34,067 nucleotides of DNA from positions 1-34,067 of the forward strand of contig CALZPA010000010.1 of NCBI GenBank assembly GCA_945827525.1, in the 5' to 3' direction. The translations under genes and the position numbers were made by a program. This DNA is from an uncultured Lentisphaeria bacterium (GTDB lineage: Bacteria > Verrucomicrobiota > Lentisphaeria > Oligosphaerales > Oligosphaeraceae). Positions 8,504 through 15,858 of this stretch are shown here, piece after piece. The notes under the pieces are model-generated. The model did not search any database and was not told the DNA's origin. It saw only the letters and a program-made list of their open reading frames with translations. How positions within the stretch are numbered: position 1 is the first letter of the stretch; each line of letters begins with the position of its first letter.

Positions 8504-10498
8504 TCAGAAGGAGTAGGCGATGCCGGCGTAGTAGGTGCGGCCGTAGGTGCCGTAGGTGGTTCCCCAGTTGCTCATGTCGGCGTAGCGGGTGTTGAGGAGG
8601 TTGTCGATGCGGAGGGTGAGCTCCAGCTGTTTGGTGAGCTTGTAGGCGGCAGCGGCGTGGAGGAGGATGTAGTCGTCGAGCTTCTCGCGGTCGGCCTTGC
8701 TGTCGGTGGTCCAGCGGGAGCCGACGAAGACGCCGCCGAGGTTGAGGGAGAGTGCGTTGTCGGCGAGGCAGCGGAAGGTGACGTCGGCGCCGAGCTTCTG
8801 CCTGGGGATGTAGGCGAGGAAGCGGTTGCCGTTCTCCTCGTTGCGAGTGCGCTGGTAGGTGTGGGTGAGGCGGACGGTGAGCTGGTCGCGGATGGGCTCC
8901 CAGGCGATGAAGCTCTCGAGGCCGCGGATGGTGACGCCGTTGATCTGCTCGTAGGTGGCGACGGTGGTCCAGGTGTCCGGGTCGTAGGAGGAGACGGAGG
9001 AGATGTAGTCGTCGATGCGGTTCTCGAAGTAGGCGATGCCTGCGCGGAGGGTCTTGCCGATGATGTCCTGCTCGATGCCGGCCTCCCAGGAGATGCTGGT
9101 TTCGGGGTCGAGGTCGGGGTTTCCTCGGACGAGGTATCCCATGGTGGTGTAGTTGTTGTAGAGCTCGTCGAGTGAGGGTGTGCGGTAGCCGCGTCCGGCG
9201 CTGGCGCGGAGGGTGGTGCCGGTCTTGGCGACGAGGTAGCGGACAGAGGCGTCGCCGACGAGTTCGGCGCCGAATTCGGAGTGGTCGACGAGTCGTCCGT
9301 TGAGGTTGAGGACGAGGTTCTCGACGGGTTCGGCCTGGAGTCCGAGGTAGTAGGAGGCGGTGCGGTGGGTTCGGTTCATGTCGCGGTGCTTGCCGGTGGC
9401 GCAGCGTCGCATCTGGTCTTCCTCGAACTGGGTACCGAGGGTGAGGTCGAGCCATTCGGTGAGGTGGAGGGTGCCCTTGAGCTCGGCCTCGCGGTGGTCG
9501 CCGGTGTAGCGCGAGGCCTGCCGTCCGGCGAGGGTGTGGTAGATGCGGTCGGCGCGGGTGGCGGCCGCCTGGAGGGAGAGGTCGAGGAGTCCGTCGAGGA
9601 GTCCGTCGCCCTTGAGGAGGGCGCCGCCCAAGGCGCGGCGGACGAGGACATCGTCCGTGTCGGGCGAGACGAAGTCGCCGTAGGCGTAGCCGTCGTCGTA
9701 TTCCTCGTCGATGTTCTGGAAGCGTCCGAAGAGTTCGGCGCGCCAGTGGTCGTCGAGCTGGAGTCCGATGCGTCCGTCGTAGACCATGGCTCGGTAGTGG
9801 TCGTCGTCGAGGTTGACTTTGCCGTAGGCGTCGCGGTAGATGGCGGAGATGCCGCGTTCGCGGGTTCTGCCGATGTCGAGTCGGTAGTCGACGGGGCCGT
9901 GCTTTCCGAGGAGCTGGAGTCCGGTGGTTGAGCGGCCGTGGCTGCCGAGTTCCTGTCGGACGGTGCCGTGGAGTCCGTCCTCGGTGGGGCGGCGGGTGAC
10001 GATGTTGATGACGCCGCCCATGGCGCTGGAGCCCTGGAGGCTGGAGGGACCCTTGACGACCTCGATGCGGTCGATGCCGTTGAGCGGGAGTCCTCCGAGG
10101 ACGGGGCCCATCTGGGTTGAGGACTGGTCATGGATGGGGACGCCGTCGATGAGGACTCGTGTGTGGTAGGGTCTCATGCCACGGATGCTGATGGCGGCGC
10201 TGCCGGTGTCTTTGGGGCCGTAGGAGCGGAAGTCGACGCCGGCGACGTCGCGGAGCGCGTCGGTGACGGTCTGGTACCCGGCGGCGTCGAGCTGCTCTCG
10301 GGTGACGATGTCGATGGTCTGTCCGAGGGAGGTCTGGAGTGCGCCGGTCTTGGCGGCGAGGACGACGATGGGCTGGAGTTCGGCGGTCTGTTCGTCGGAG
10401 TTGCTCTGAGGCGTCTGTGGAGGCTGGCTCTGTGCCCAGGCGAGGTGTGAGGCGAGAGCCGCGAGCCCGAGGGCCCGCAGGGTGTGCTGTCTGCTCAT
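8504..10498 (-). CDS. btuB: TonB-dependent outer-membrane receptor, BtuB-like
   Basis: This 664-residue protein is a 22-stranded-barrel receptor that imports a ligand across the outer membrane using TonB energy. The start at 10498 gives a signal peptide (MSRQHTLRALGLAALASHLAWA) and has AAGGA about 9 nt upstream; earlier in-frame starts lie inside the riboswitch leader. After the signal comes a TonB-box-like QPIVVLA, then the plug domain with DALRDVAGVDF, ISIRGMRPYHTRVLIDGVP, IEVVKGPSS and GGVINIVTR. The barrel ends in the aromatic YYAGIAYSF, as expected for BAM-inserted proteins. The cobalamin riboswitch directly upstream and the BtuF- and BtuD-like genes downstream make cobalamin the likely ligand. 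The length is close to that of known BtuB proteins. Confidence 0.93.
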   Translation of the reverse strand: MSRQHTLRALGLAALASHLAWAQSQPPQTPQSNSDEQTAELQPIVVLAAKTGALQTSLGQTIDIVTREQLDAAGYQTVTDALRDVAGVDFRSYGPKDTGSAAISIRGMRPYHTRVLIDGVPIHDQSSTQMGPVLGGLPLNGIDRIEVVKGPSSLQGSSAMGGVINIVTRRPTEDGLHGTVRQELGSHGRSTTGLQLLGKHGPVDYRLDIGRTRERGISAIYRDAYGKVNLDDDHYRAMVYDGRIGLQLDDHWRAELFGRFQNIDEEYDDGYAYGDFVSPDTDDVLVRRALGGALLKGDGLLDGLLDLSLQAAATRADRIYHTLAGRQASRYTGDHREAELKGTLHLTEWLDLTLGTQFEEDQMRRCATGKHRDMNRTHRTASYYLGLQAEPVENLVLNLNGRLVDHSEFGAELVGDASVRYLVAKTGTTLRASAGRGYRTPSLDELYNNYTTMGYLVRGNPDLDPETSISWEAGIEQDIIGKTLRAGIAYFENRIDDYISSVSSYDPDTWTTVATYEQINGVTIRGLESFIAWEPIRDQLTVRLTHTYQRTRNEENGNRFLAYIPRQKLGADVTFRCLADNALSLNLGGVFVGSRWTTDSKADREKLDDYILLHAAAAYKLTKQLELTLRIDNLLNTRYADMSNWGTTYGTYGRTYYAGIAYSF

Positions 10499-10544
10499 CT
10501 GCGTTGTTCCTTTTCTTTTGGGGTTTGGATTAGGCATCTGAGCC

Positions 10545-10564
10545 GCCGGCGCGTGGGCGCCGGC
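10545..10564 (-). promoter_or_regulatory. Hairpin in the riboswitch expression platform
   Basis: GCCGGCGC and GCGCCGGC form a perfect 8-bp stem with a 4-nt loop, about 46 nt before the btuB start and about 50 nt after the conserved B12 box. There is no T run behind it, so it is not an obvious intrinsic terminator. It may be one state of the riboswitch expression platform, or a fixed spacer hairpin between aptamer and ribosome binding site. Confidence 0.4.
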
Positions 10565-10599
10565 ATGGGGACAGTGCTGCCGTGTCCCTGACGCGGGGA

Positions 10600-10838
10600 G
10601 CGGCAACTCAGTACAAGATATCCTGACTACACGGGTTCAAGCCCGGAGCGCAGAGCCTTCCCGGAGCGGTCTGGGCGCGGCTGACGCTGCGTCCGGACGG
10701 CTCCAGTGACCCCTGTCGCCCCCTTTTGGGTGGCTAGCGTTCCAGTACCCGCTCACAGTAGCGCGACTGTTCCAGATTCTCACTGGATTCCCTTGTGCTT
10801 CACACAGGCGAAGCTCAGATAGGTCAATGTCCGTTGGC
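10600..10838 (-). ncRNA. Cobalamin (B12) riboswitch
   Basis: The minus strand carries the conserved cobalamin-aptamer landmarks in the right order: GGGAAT (10792-10787), CCAGTGAGAATCTGG (10786-10772), GCGCTACTGT (10764-10755) and, after a variable region, the B12-box-like AGTCAGGATATCTTG (10628-10614). In known cobalamin riboswitches, adenosylcobalamin or a related cobamide binds here and lowers expression of uptake genes. The RNA lies directly upstream of a TonB receptor gene, the classical btuB arrangement. Its 5' end is placed from the promoter and its 3' end is approximate. The region between the ACTGT element and the B12 box is long and GC-rich, with several possible stems. Confidence 0.93.
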
Positions 10839-10845
10839 GATAATA

Positions 10846-10874
10846 AATATAACACGGGGCTAGCTGAGTTGCAA
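10846..10874 (-). promoter_or_regulatory. Putative promoter for the riboswitch-btuB operon
   Basis: On the minus strand, TTGCAA (10874-10869) and TATATT (10851-10846) are separated by 17 nt. Transcription would begin near 10838, immediately before the cobalamin aptamer. The element lies back to back with the alkaline phosphatase promoter, leaving 21 bp between the two -35 boxes, so a regulator bound there could affect both. Confidence 0.65.
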
Positions 10875-10895
10875 CGAAATGTGGGTCGGCGTTTG

Positions 10896-10924
10896 TTGAC
10901 TGGAGGCGGGCATTCGGCTATATT
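10896..10924 (+). promoter_or_regulatory. Putative promoter for alkaline phosphatase
   Basis: TTGACT (10896-10901), a 17-nt spacer and TATATT (10919-10924) form a good sigma70-type promoter. The leader before the chosen ATG would be about 65 nt. I could not make out a clear Pho box, so phosphate control is not shown by the sequence. Confidence 0.65.
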
Positions 10925-10995
10925 GAGTGGCTGTGCGACGCGGCCTGCTGGCCGCCGGGTCACCGTGTGGTTCTGAGAAGGTCAAGGTGCCAATC

Positions 10996-12381
10996 ATGTC
11001 AAGCCGTCTGAGATTTCTGGCTGTGTGGTGTTTGCTGTGCGTGCTCGCGCTGGGCGCGGACAGCCCCAAGTATGTGTTTCTGTTCATTGGCGACGGGATG
11101 TCGCTGCCGCAGCGGACGCTGGCGGAGTCGTTTCTGAAGCGGACTGCGGGCGAGGGTCAGCAGTTGCTCATCAACCACCTGCCGGTCCGCGCGAGCACGC
11201 GCACGAGCTCGGCGAACGCGCTGATCACGGACTCGGCGGCGTCGGGCACGGCCATCGCCTGCGGCGAGAAGACGAACAACGGCATCATCGGGCTGGCTCC
11301 GGACGGCAAGCGTCGGCTGGAGTCCATGGCGTATGTGGCTCAGCGCGCGGGGCGCAAGGTCGGCATCGTGACGAGCGTGACGATTAACCACGCGACGCCG
11401 GCGTCGTTCTACGGCCATCGTCCGAACCGGTCGCAGTACTACGAGCTGGGGCTGGACCTCGTCGCCTCGAACTTCGACTACTTCGCGGGCGGCGGCTGCG
11501 CCAAGAACGACGACCGCAAGAACCCAGCCTACAAGGGCGACATCTACGAGCTGGCTCGGCAGGCGGGGTACACTGTGACCTCCACGCGCGAGGAGTTCGC
11601 GCGGCTGGCTCCGGGGGCGGGCAAGGTCTTCGCCCGCGGCGCGTCCGGCGCGCTGCCGCCCGCTATCGACCGCGACAGCCAGACCATCGAGCTCCACGAG
11701 TTCGTCGCCAAGGGCATCGAGCTGCTCGACAACCCCAAGGGGTTCTTCCTGATGTGCGAGGGCGGGGCCATCGACTGGCGCGGGCACGCCAACGACGCGG
11801 CCGGCTCCGTCCATGAGTCGCTGGCGCTGGACAAGGCCGTCAAGGTGGCCTACGAGTTCGCGCGGCGTCATCCGGACGAGACGCTCATCGTCGTCACCGG
11901 CGACCATGAGACGGGCGCGCTGACGCTGGGCTTCGCCAACACGGGCTACGAGGAGCGACTGGAGCTGCTGGCGCGTCAGACCTGCTCCGTCGACCGCTTC
12001 AACAGCGTGCTGCGTGAGCAGCTCCGGAACGCGGGCGACAAGGCGAGCTTCGAGACCTGCGGCATCCCGGCGCTGCGCCGTGTGTTCGGGCTGGATTTCG
12101 AGGGCCAGGGGCCGCTGGCCGTGAAGGAGGCCGAGATGAAGGCGCTGCGGAAGGCCTACGAGGACAGCGTGGCCGCATGGAAGGCCAAGAAGAGCATGGA
12201 CGCGCTCAAGCTGGCCGGACTGAAGCTGTTCAACGGCAAGTGCGGCGCGGTGTGGCACTCGGGCGGCCACAGCGCGTTGCCCGTCATCACCACCGCCTAT
12301 GGCGTCGGCTCCGAGCGCTTCGCCGGCGACTATGAGAACACGCACCTCGCGGTGACGTTCAAGCAGCTGCTGGCGCAATGA
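10996..12381 (+). CDS. phoA: Secreted alkaline phosphatase
   Basis: This 461-residue phosphomonoesterase of the alkaline phosphatase superfamily would release phosphate from organic esters in the periplasm. The ATG at 10996 opens into a signal peptide (MSSRLRFLAVWCLLCVLALG); an in-frame GTG at 10927 would overlap the region just behind the promoter and add a non-signal extension. Landmarks are metal ligand Asp33 in FIGDGMS, nucleophile Ser80 in ITDSAASGTA, NHATPASFYGH (His132), a metal-binding Glu254 in EGGAIDW, VTGDHETG (Asp303, His304) and the late GGHS His (about 425). AAGG lies about 11 nt upstream of the start. The stop overlaps the start of the next gene. All expected catalytic residues appear present. 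The gene symbol denotes the family, not proven orthology. Confidence 0.93.
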   Translation: MSSRLRFLAVWCLLCVLALGADSPKYVFLFIGDGMSLPQRTLAESFLKRTAGEGQQLLINHLPVRASTRTSSANALITDSAASGTAIACGEKTNNGIIGLAPDGKRRLESMAYVAQRAGRKVGIVTSVTINHATPASFYGHRPNRSQYYELGLDLVASNFDYFAGGGCAKNDDRKNPAYKGDIYELARQAGYTVTSTREEFARLAPGAGKVFARGASGALPPAIDRDSQTIELHEFVAKGIELLDNPKGFFLMCEGGAIDWRGHANDAAGSVHESLALDKAVKVAYEFARRHPDETLIVVTGDHETGALTLGFANTGYEERLELLARQTCSVDRFNSVLREQLRNAGDKASFETCGIPALRRVFGLDFEGQGPLAVKEAEMKALRKAYEDSVAAWKAKKSMDALKLAGLKLFNGKCGAVWHSGGHSALPVITTAYGVGSERFAGDYENTHLAVTFKQLLAQ

Positions 12382-13541
12382 GCCGTCTGACGGACGAGCG
12401 GGACGGCGGCTGGCGGCGTGTGCTGCTCGGCCGCCGTGGCGACTGGCTGGCCTGCGTGGTCTTCCTGCTGCTGTGCGCGCTGCTGTGGCGTCTGGAGCTG
12501 ATGCCGCCGCGCGACCCGGAGCCTGGCACGAAGGAGCGGGCCGTGGTGCTGTCGGTGGACGACAGCGGCGTGGAGCGCATGGGGCTGATGCTGATGGGCA
12601 CGCAGCGTCTCGAGGTCGAGGTGCGGACGGGGCGTCATGCCGGCCAGCGCTTTCCCGCCGCCAACGAGCTGCGCGCGCAGTTGGATCTGGACAAGATGTT
12701 CGTCCCCGGCGATGCGGTCTGGGTGGCGATGCTGCACGGCGCGGAGCCTGGCGTGACGGTGATACAGGCGCAGGACCATTACCGTCTGGGCTGGACGGCG
12801 CTGCTGTTCGGGCTGTTCTGCGTGCTGCTGCTGGCGTTCGCGGGGGTGACGGGGCTGAAGGCGCTGGTGTCGTTTGTGTTCAGTTGCGTGGCGGTGTGGC
12901 GTCTGGTGGTGCCGCTGTGTCTGCGTGGCCATTCGCCGCTGTCGGTGTCGGTGGTGTGCGTGTGTCTGCTGACGGCGGTCATCATCTTTCTGGTCGCGGG
13001 GCTGACGCGCAAGGGCGTGGTGGCGTTTCTGGGGTCGATGCTGGGGGTGCTGGCGGGCTGTGCGCTGGCGGAGGTGTTCACGGTGCTGTTCCATGTGAGC
13101 GCGGCGGGGATGCCGTATGCGCCGGCGCTGCTCTACTCGGGCTATGAGCGTCTTGATCTGCAGGCGCTGTTCGCGGGGGCCATCATTCTGGCCTCGTCGG
13201 GCGCGGTCATGGATTTGGGCATGGATGTGGCGGCGGGCATGGAGGAGGTGTCGCGGCATCGTCCGGGCATTTCCGGCCGTGAGCTGACGCTTTCCGGTCT
13301 TCGCATTGGGCAGAGTGTGGTGGGCACGATGACGACCACGCTGCTGCTGGCGTACTCGGGCGGCTATCTGACGCTGCTGATGGTCTTTGCGGCGCAGGGG
13401 ACGGGGCTGGGTGACATCATCAACAACCCGTATGTGGCGGCGGAGTGCGTCAAGACGCTGGTGGGCAGCTTCGGGCTGGTGCTGGTGGCGCCGTTCACGG
13501 CGCTGGTGGGCGGTGTGCTCCACGCCTGGCGGAGGGCATGA
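12378..13541 (+). CDS. YibE/F-like multi-pass membrane protein
   Basis: This 387-residue integral membrane protein resembles the YibE/F family (PF07907), whose molecular function is not established. An N-terminal transmembrane helix (about residues 21-41) precedes an extracytoplasmic domain (about 45-130), followed by about six or seven further helices. Recognisable family features are GRHAGQRFPAANEL in the soluble part and SSGAVMDLGMDVAAGMEE in the membrane part. The ATG overlaps the phosphatase stop as ATGA (12378-12381), so the two are translationally coupled. That coupling hints at a shared role, perhaps phosphate or ion handling, but this is a guess. A strong hairpin follows the gene. 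Confidence 0.85.
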   Translation: MSRLTDERDGGWRRVLLGRRGDWLACVVFLLLCALLWRLELMPPRDPEPGTKERAVVLSVDDSGVERMGLMLMGTQRLEVEVRTGRHAGQRFPAANELRAQLDLDKMFVPGDAVWVAMLHGAEPGVTVIQAQDHYRLGWTALLFGLFCVLLLAFAGVTGLKALVSFVFSCVAVWRLVVPLCLRGHSPLSVSVVCVCLLTAVIIFLVAGLTRKGVVAFLGSMLGVLAGCALAEVFTVLFHVSAAGMPYAPALLYSGYERLDLQALFAGAIILASSGAVMDLGMDVAAGMEEVSRHRPGISGRELTLSGLRIGQSVVGTMTTTLLLAYSGGYLTLLMVFAAQGTGLGDIINNPYVAAECVKTLVGSFGLVLVAPFTALVGGVLHAWRRA

Positions 13542-13612
13542 GCCGCGGGCGTCTGTCGTCCGCGAGGGCGATGGCTGTCCGTCCGTCCGCCCTCGTCTGG
13601 GATGGCGGCGGC

Positions 13613-13659
13613 AGACAGGGCGGCCCGCCTCCCGGAAGGGGGGGCGGGCCGCCCTGTCT
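13613..13659. terminator. Strong hairpin terminator between convergent genes
   Basis: AGACAGGGCGGCCCGCC and its exact reverse complement form a 17-bp perfect stem with a 13-nt loop. The sequence then reads CGTTTCCATTTTTG. The hairpin lies between the end of the YibE/F-like gene (plus) and the end of the glycyl radical enzyme gene (minus), where a shared terminator is expected. The T run is separated from the stem on the plus side, so termination efficiency is uncertain. Confidence 0.75.
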
Positions 13660-13681
13660 CGTTTCCATTTTTGGGGAAGGG

Positions 13682-15703
13682 TCAGAGCGCGTGTTCGGTG
13701 CGTTTGATGACCTCGAGCTGGACGGGTCTGGAGAGTCGGGTGAAGTACTCGCTGTAGCCGCCGATGCGGACCATGAGGTGGGGGTGTCGTTCGGGATGGT
13801 CGAGTGCGTCGCGCATGGCCTCGGCGTCGAGGACGGAGACCTGGACCTGGAGTCCGCCGCGCTTGAAGTAGGTCATGAGCATGGCCTTGGTGAGGGCGCG
13901 GGCCTGTGGGGTGGCGAGCATGTCGCGCTGGAGTCGGAGGTTGAGGACGGGTGTGCCGAGGGCGCGCTGCTGGTCGGGCTTGGTGACGGAGTTGAGGAGG
14001 GCGGTGGGGCCGTTGTGGTCGGTGCCCTGGACGGCGCCGAAGGAGTCGCCGACGGGTGAGCCTGCGAGTCGGCCGTCGGCGGTGGCGGGGATGTAGGAGC
14101 CGCGCTCGGCGTAGGTGGTGAAGAGGTTGATGAAGGGGATGTAGGTGCGGTCAGGCCGGGACTCGGCGCGGACGATGGCGAAGACGTCGTCGATGAAGCG
14201 GGTGGCGAGGGCGTCGATGTCGTCGTGGTCGTTGCCGAATTTGGGTGTGGCCTTGAGGAGTTCGAGGAGTTCGGGGTCGTTCTGGAAGTTGTCGTCGAGG
14301 GCGTTTGCGAGTCGGTGGATGGAGAACTGTCCGTCGTAGGCGAGTCGGATGTTGTAGATGGCGTTGACGGCGTTGGACAGTCCGGTGACGCCGATGAGTC
14401 CGAGGTTGTAGCGGGCGCCGCCGGCGTTGAATTCGGTGTGGGTGTCGAGGCAGTCCTCGGTGAAGAGGGTGCGGATGAGGTTGGGCTGGTACATGGCGGC
14501 GACCTGGTGTCCGAGCTGGCAGCGGTCGACCTCCTGGTGGGCCTTTTCGCGGAGGGCGTCGAGGTAGTGCCGGTAGAAGTCGTCGAAGGAGTTGTGGAGG
14601 AGCTGTGTGGAGGCGAGGACGTTGAGTGCGTGGAGGTCGCCGTCGGTGGAGCCGACGTTGGACTTGCCCATGATCATGAGTTCGGTGCAGCCGCCGTAGG
14701 AGAGTCCTGGGAAGTCCTCGGGTCGGACGTTCCACTGGGTGTCGAGTCCGCGGTAGTAGTTGGGTCGGAAGTAGAGTGCGGGGCTGGTGTTTCCGGAGAG
14801 CCAGGAGTCGAAGATGTCGTCCCAGGCCTGCTGTGGGGTGTCGTCGTCGATGAGGGCGGAGGCTCCGGGTCGTGAGAGGTTGCGCTGGGCGAGGAGGGCG
14901 TGGTGCATCCAGGGCAGATGGGTGTCGAAGGTGACGTTCCAGACGCCGAGGAGGTCGAAGGACTGCCAGAATTCGCGGAAATGCGCCTGGATGTCGTCGT
15001 CGGAGAGGTTGTGGTTGGGGTATTGCTGGAGGACGGCGTCCATTCGTCCGGCGGAGTCGGGGTCGTCGATGAACCAGAAGTAGTTGAAGTAGACGAAGGC
15101 CTGCCGGAGGTTCTGGGCGGGGTGGTGGGCCATGTGGGCGAAGATGTCGGCGAGGTCGTCGGCGCCGGCGTTGCGGAGGAGCGTCTCGCAGCGTCCGATG
15201 TGGGTCTGGATGGCGCGGACGACCTCGAGGAGCGGGGCGCAGAACCTGGGATGGGCGGGGAGGTCGCTCTGGAGTCGTTCGGCGTAGCGGTCGAGCCCGT
15301 CGTGGAGGATGCGCTCGTAGTTGAGGACGGAGTGGGTCCAGCCACGGAGGTTGTTGACGGTGAAGGCCTTTTCCTGCGTGGCCATGCGGAGCTGCTTGTC
15401 GAGGGTGGGGTCGAGGGCGATGTGGGCGGCGTCGGCCTTCTTGCGGCAGAGCTCGTAGGCGGGCTGGCTGAGGCGGGTGGAGTAGTAGTAGGAGAAGGTG
15501 AAGACGGCGTCGAAGCGCGGGTTCCAGATGGAGGCTCGTCCCTGTGGGTAGAGGCGTGTGCCGCGGTATTCGGGTAGGGGGGCCCGGGTGAGGATCTCCG
15601 AGAGGGCGTGCGCGTGGCGCGCCAGGTAGGTCTCGTTGGGGTGGCGGAAGAAGCCGGCGGCAAAGTGCTCGCCGATGGCGGTGAAGAGCTCGTGGAGGCG
15701 CAT
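13682..15703 (-). CDS. Glycyl radical enzyme, dehydratase/lyase type (PFL-like family)
   Basis: This 673-residue glycyl radical enzyme carries a C-terminal MVRIGGYSEYF, with Gly649 as the probable radical site. The thiyl Cys is Cys339 in YGGCTELM, and Glu341 follows two residues later. A single Cys with this Cys-x-Glu pattern is known from glycerol/diol dehydratase and choline TMA-lyase; pyruvate formate-lyase has two adjacent Cys. The chemistry is therefore probably elimination (C-O or C-N cleavage), but the substrate is unknown. Typical members have about 780-850 residues, so this one is short. The frame runs far upstream without stops; the ATG at 15703 is where family-like sequence starts (MRLHELFTAIG), and a -10 box lies about 58 nt before it. 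The ribosome binding site is poor. No radical-SAM activating enzyme gene, which such enzymes require, lies in the window. Confidence 0.88.
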   Translation of the reverse strand: MRLHELFTAIGEHFAAGFFRHPNETYLARHAHALSEILTRAPLPEYRGTRLYPQGRASIWNPRFDAVFTFSYYYSTRLSQPAYELCRKKADAAHIALDPTLDKQLRMATQEKAFTVNNLRGWTHSVLNYERILHDGLDRYAERLQSDLPAHPRFCAPLLEVVRAIQTHIGRCETLLRNAGADDLADIFAHMAHHPAQNLRQAFVYFNYFWFIDDPDSAGRMDAVLQQYPNHNLSDDDIQAHFREFWQSFDLLGVWNVTFDTHLPWMHHALLAQRNLSRPGASALIDDDTPQQAWDDIFDSWLSGNTSPALYFRPNYYRGLDTQWNVRPEDFPGLSYGGCTELMIMGKSNVGSTDGDLHALNVLASTQLLHNSFDDFYRHYLDALREKAHQEVDRCQLGHQVAAMYQPNLIRTLFTEDCLDTHTEFNAGGARYNLGLIGVTGLSNAVNAIYNIRLAYDGQFSIHRLANALDDNFQNDPELLELLKATPKFGNDHDDIDALATRFIDDVFAIVRAESRPDRTYIPFINLFTTYAERGSYIPATADGRLAGSPVGDSFGAVQGTDHNGPTALLNSVTKPDQQRALGTPVLNLRLQRDMLATPQARALTKAMLMTYFKRGGLQVQVSVLDAEAMRDALDHPERHPHLMVRIGGYSEYFTRLSRPVQLEVIKRTEHAL

Positions 15704-15760
15704 GGGGGATGGTTCTGCTTGCTGGGGTGTGGGGGGCAGGATGGAGGGCGTCAGGGGGCA

Positions 15761-15766
15761 AATATA
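15761..15766 (-). promoter_or_regulatory. Possible -10 box for the glycyl radical enzyme gene
   Basis: On the minus strand TATATT lies within the AT-rich GCATTATATTTG, in the 155-nt gap before the glycyl radical enzyme gene. It matches the -10 hexamer seen at three other promoters in this window. No good -35 box lies at 16-18 nt, so an extended or activator-dependent promoter would be needed. Confidence 0.4.
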
Positions 15767-15858
15767 ATGCGGCTGGCGTGTTTCACTATGGCAATCTGGC
15801 TGAAAAGCATCGGGTGGATGCGCTGATTTCGCCGCGGTTCGTCTGGAGTTGCGGCGTG

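Noticed and set aside
7545-9455. Upstream extension of the BtuD-like frame
   Set aside because: It overlaps btuF and btuB in another frame and has no domain-like sequence. The ATGA overlap fixes the start.
10600-10838. Small protein gene in the leader (an open frame of about 100 codons at 10637-10963)
   Set aside because: The region matches the conserved elements of a cobalamin riboswitch, and the frame crosses both promoters with no ribosome binding site.
10927-10995. GTG at 10927 as start of the alkaline phosphatase
   Set aside because: It would begin two bases behind the -10 box and put a non-signal extension before an otherwise perfect signal peptide.
10896-10995. Pho box upstream of the alkaline phosphatase
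   Set aside because: No convincing pair of direct repeats of the PhoB type could be found near the promoter.
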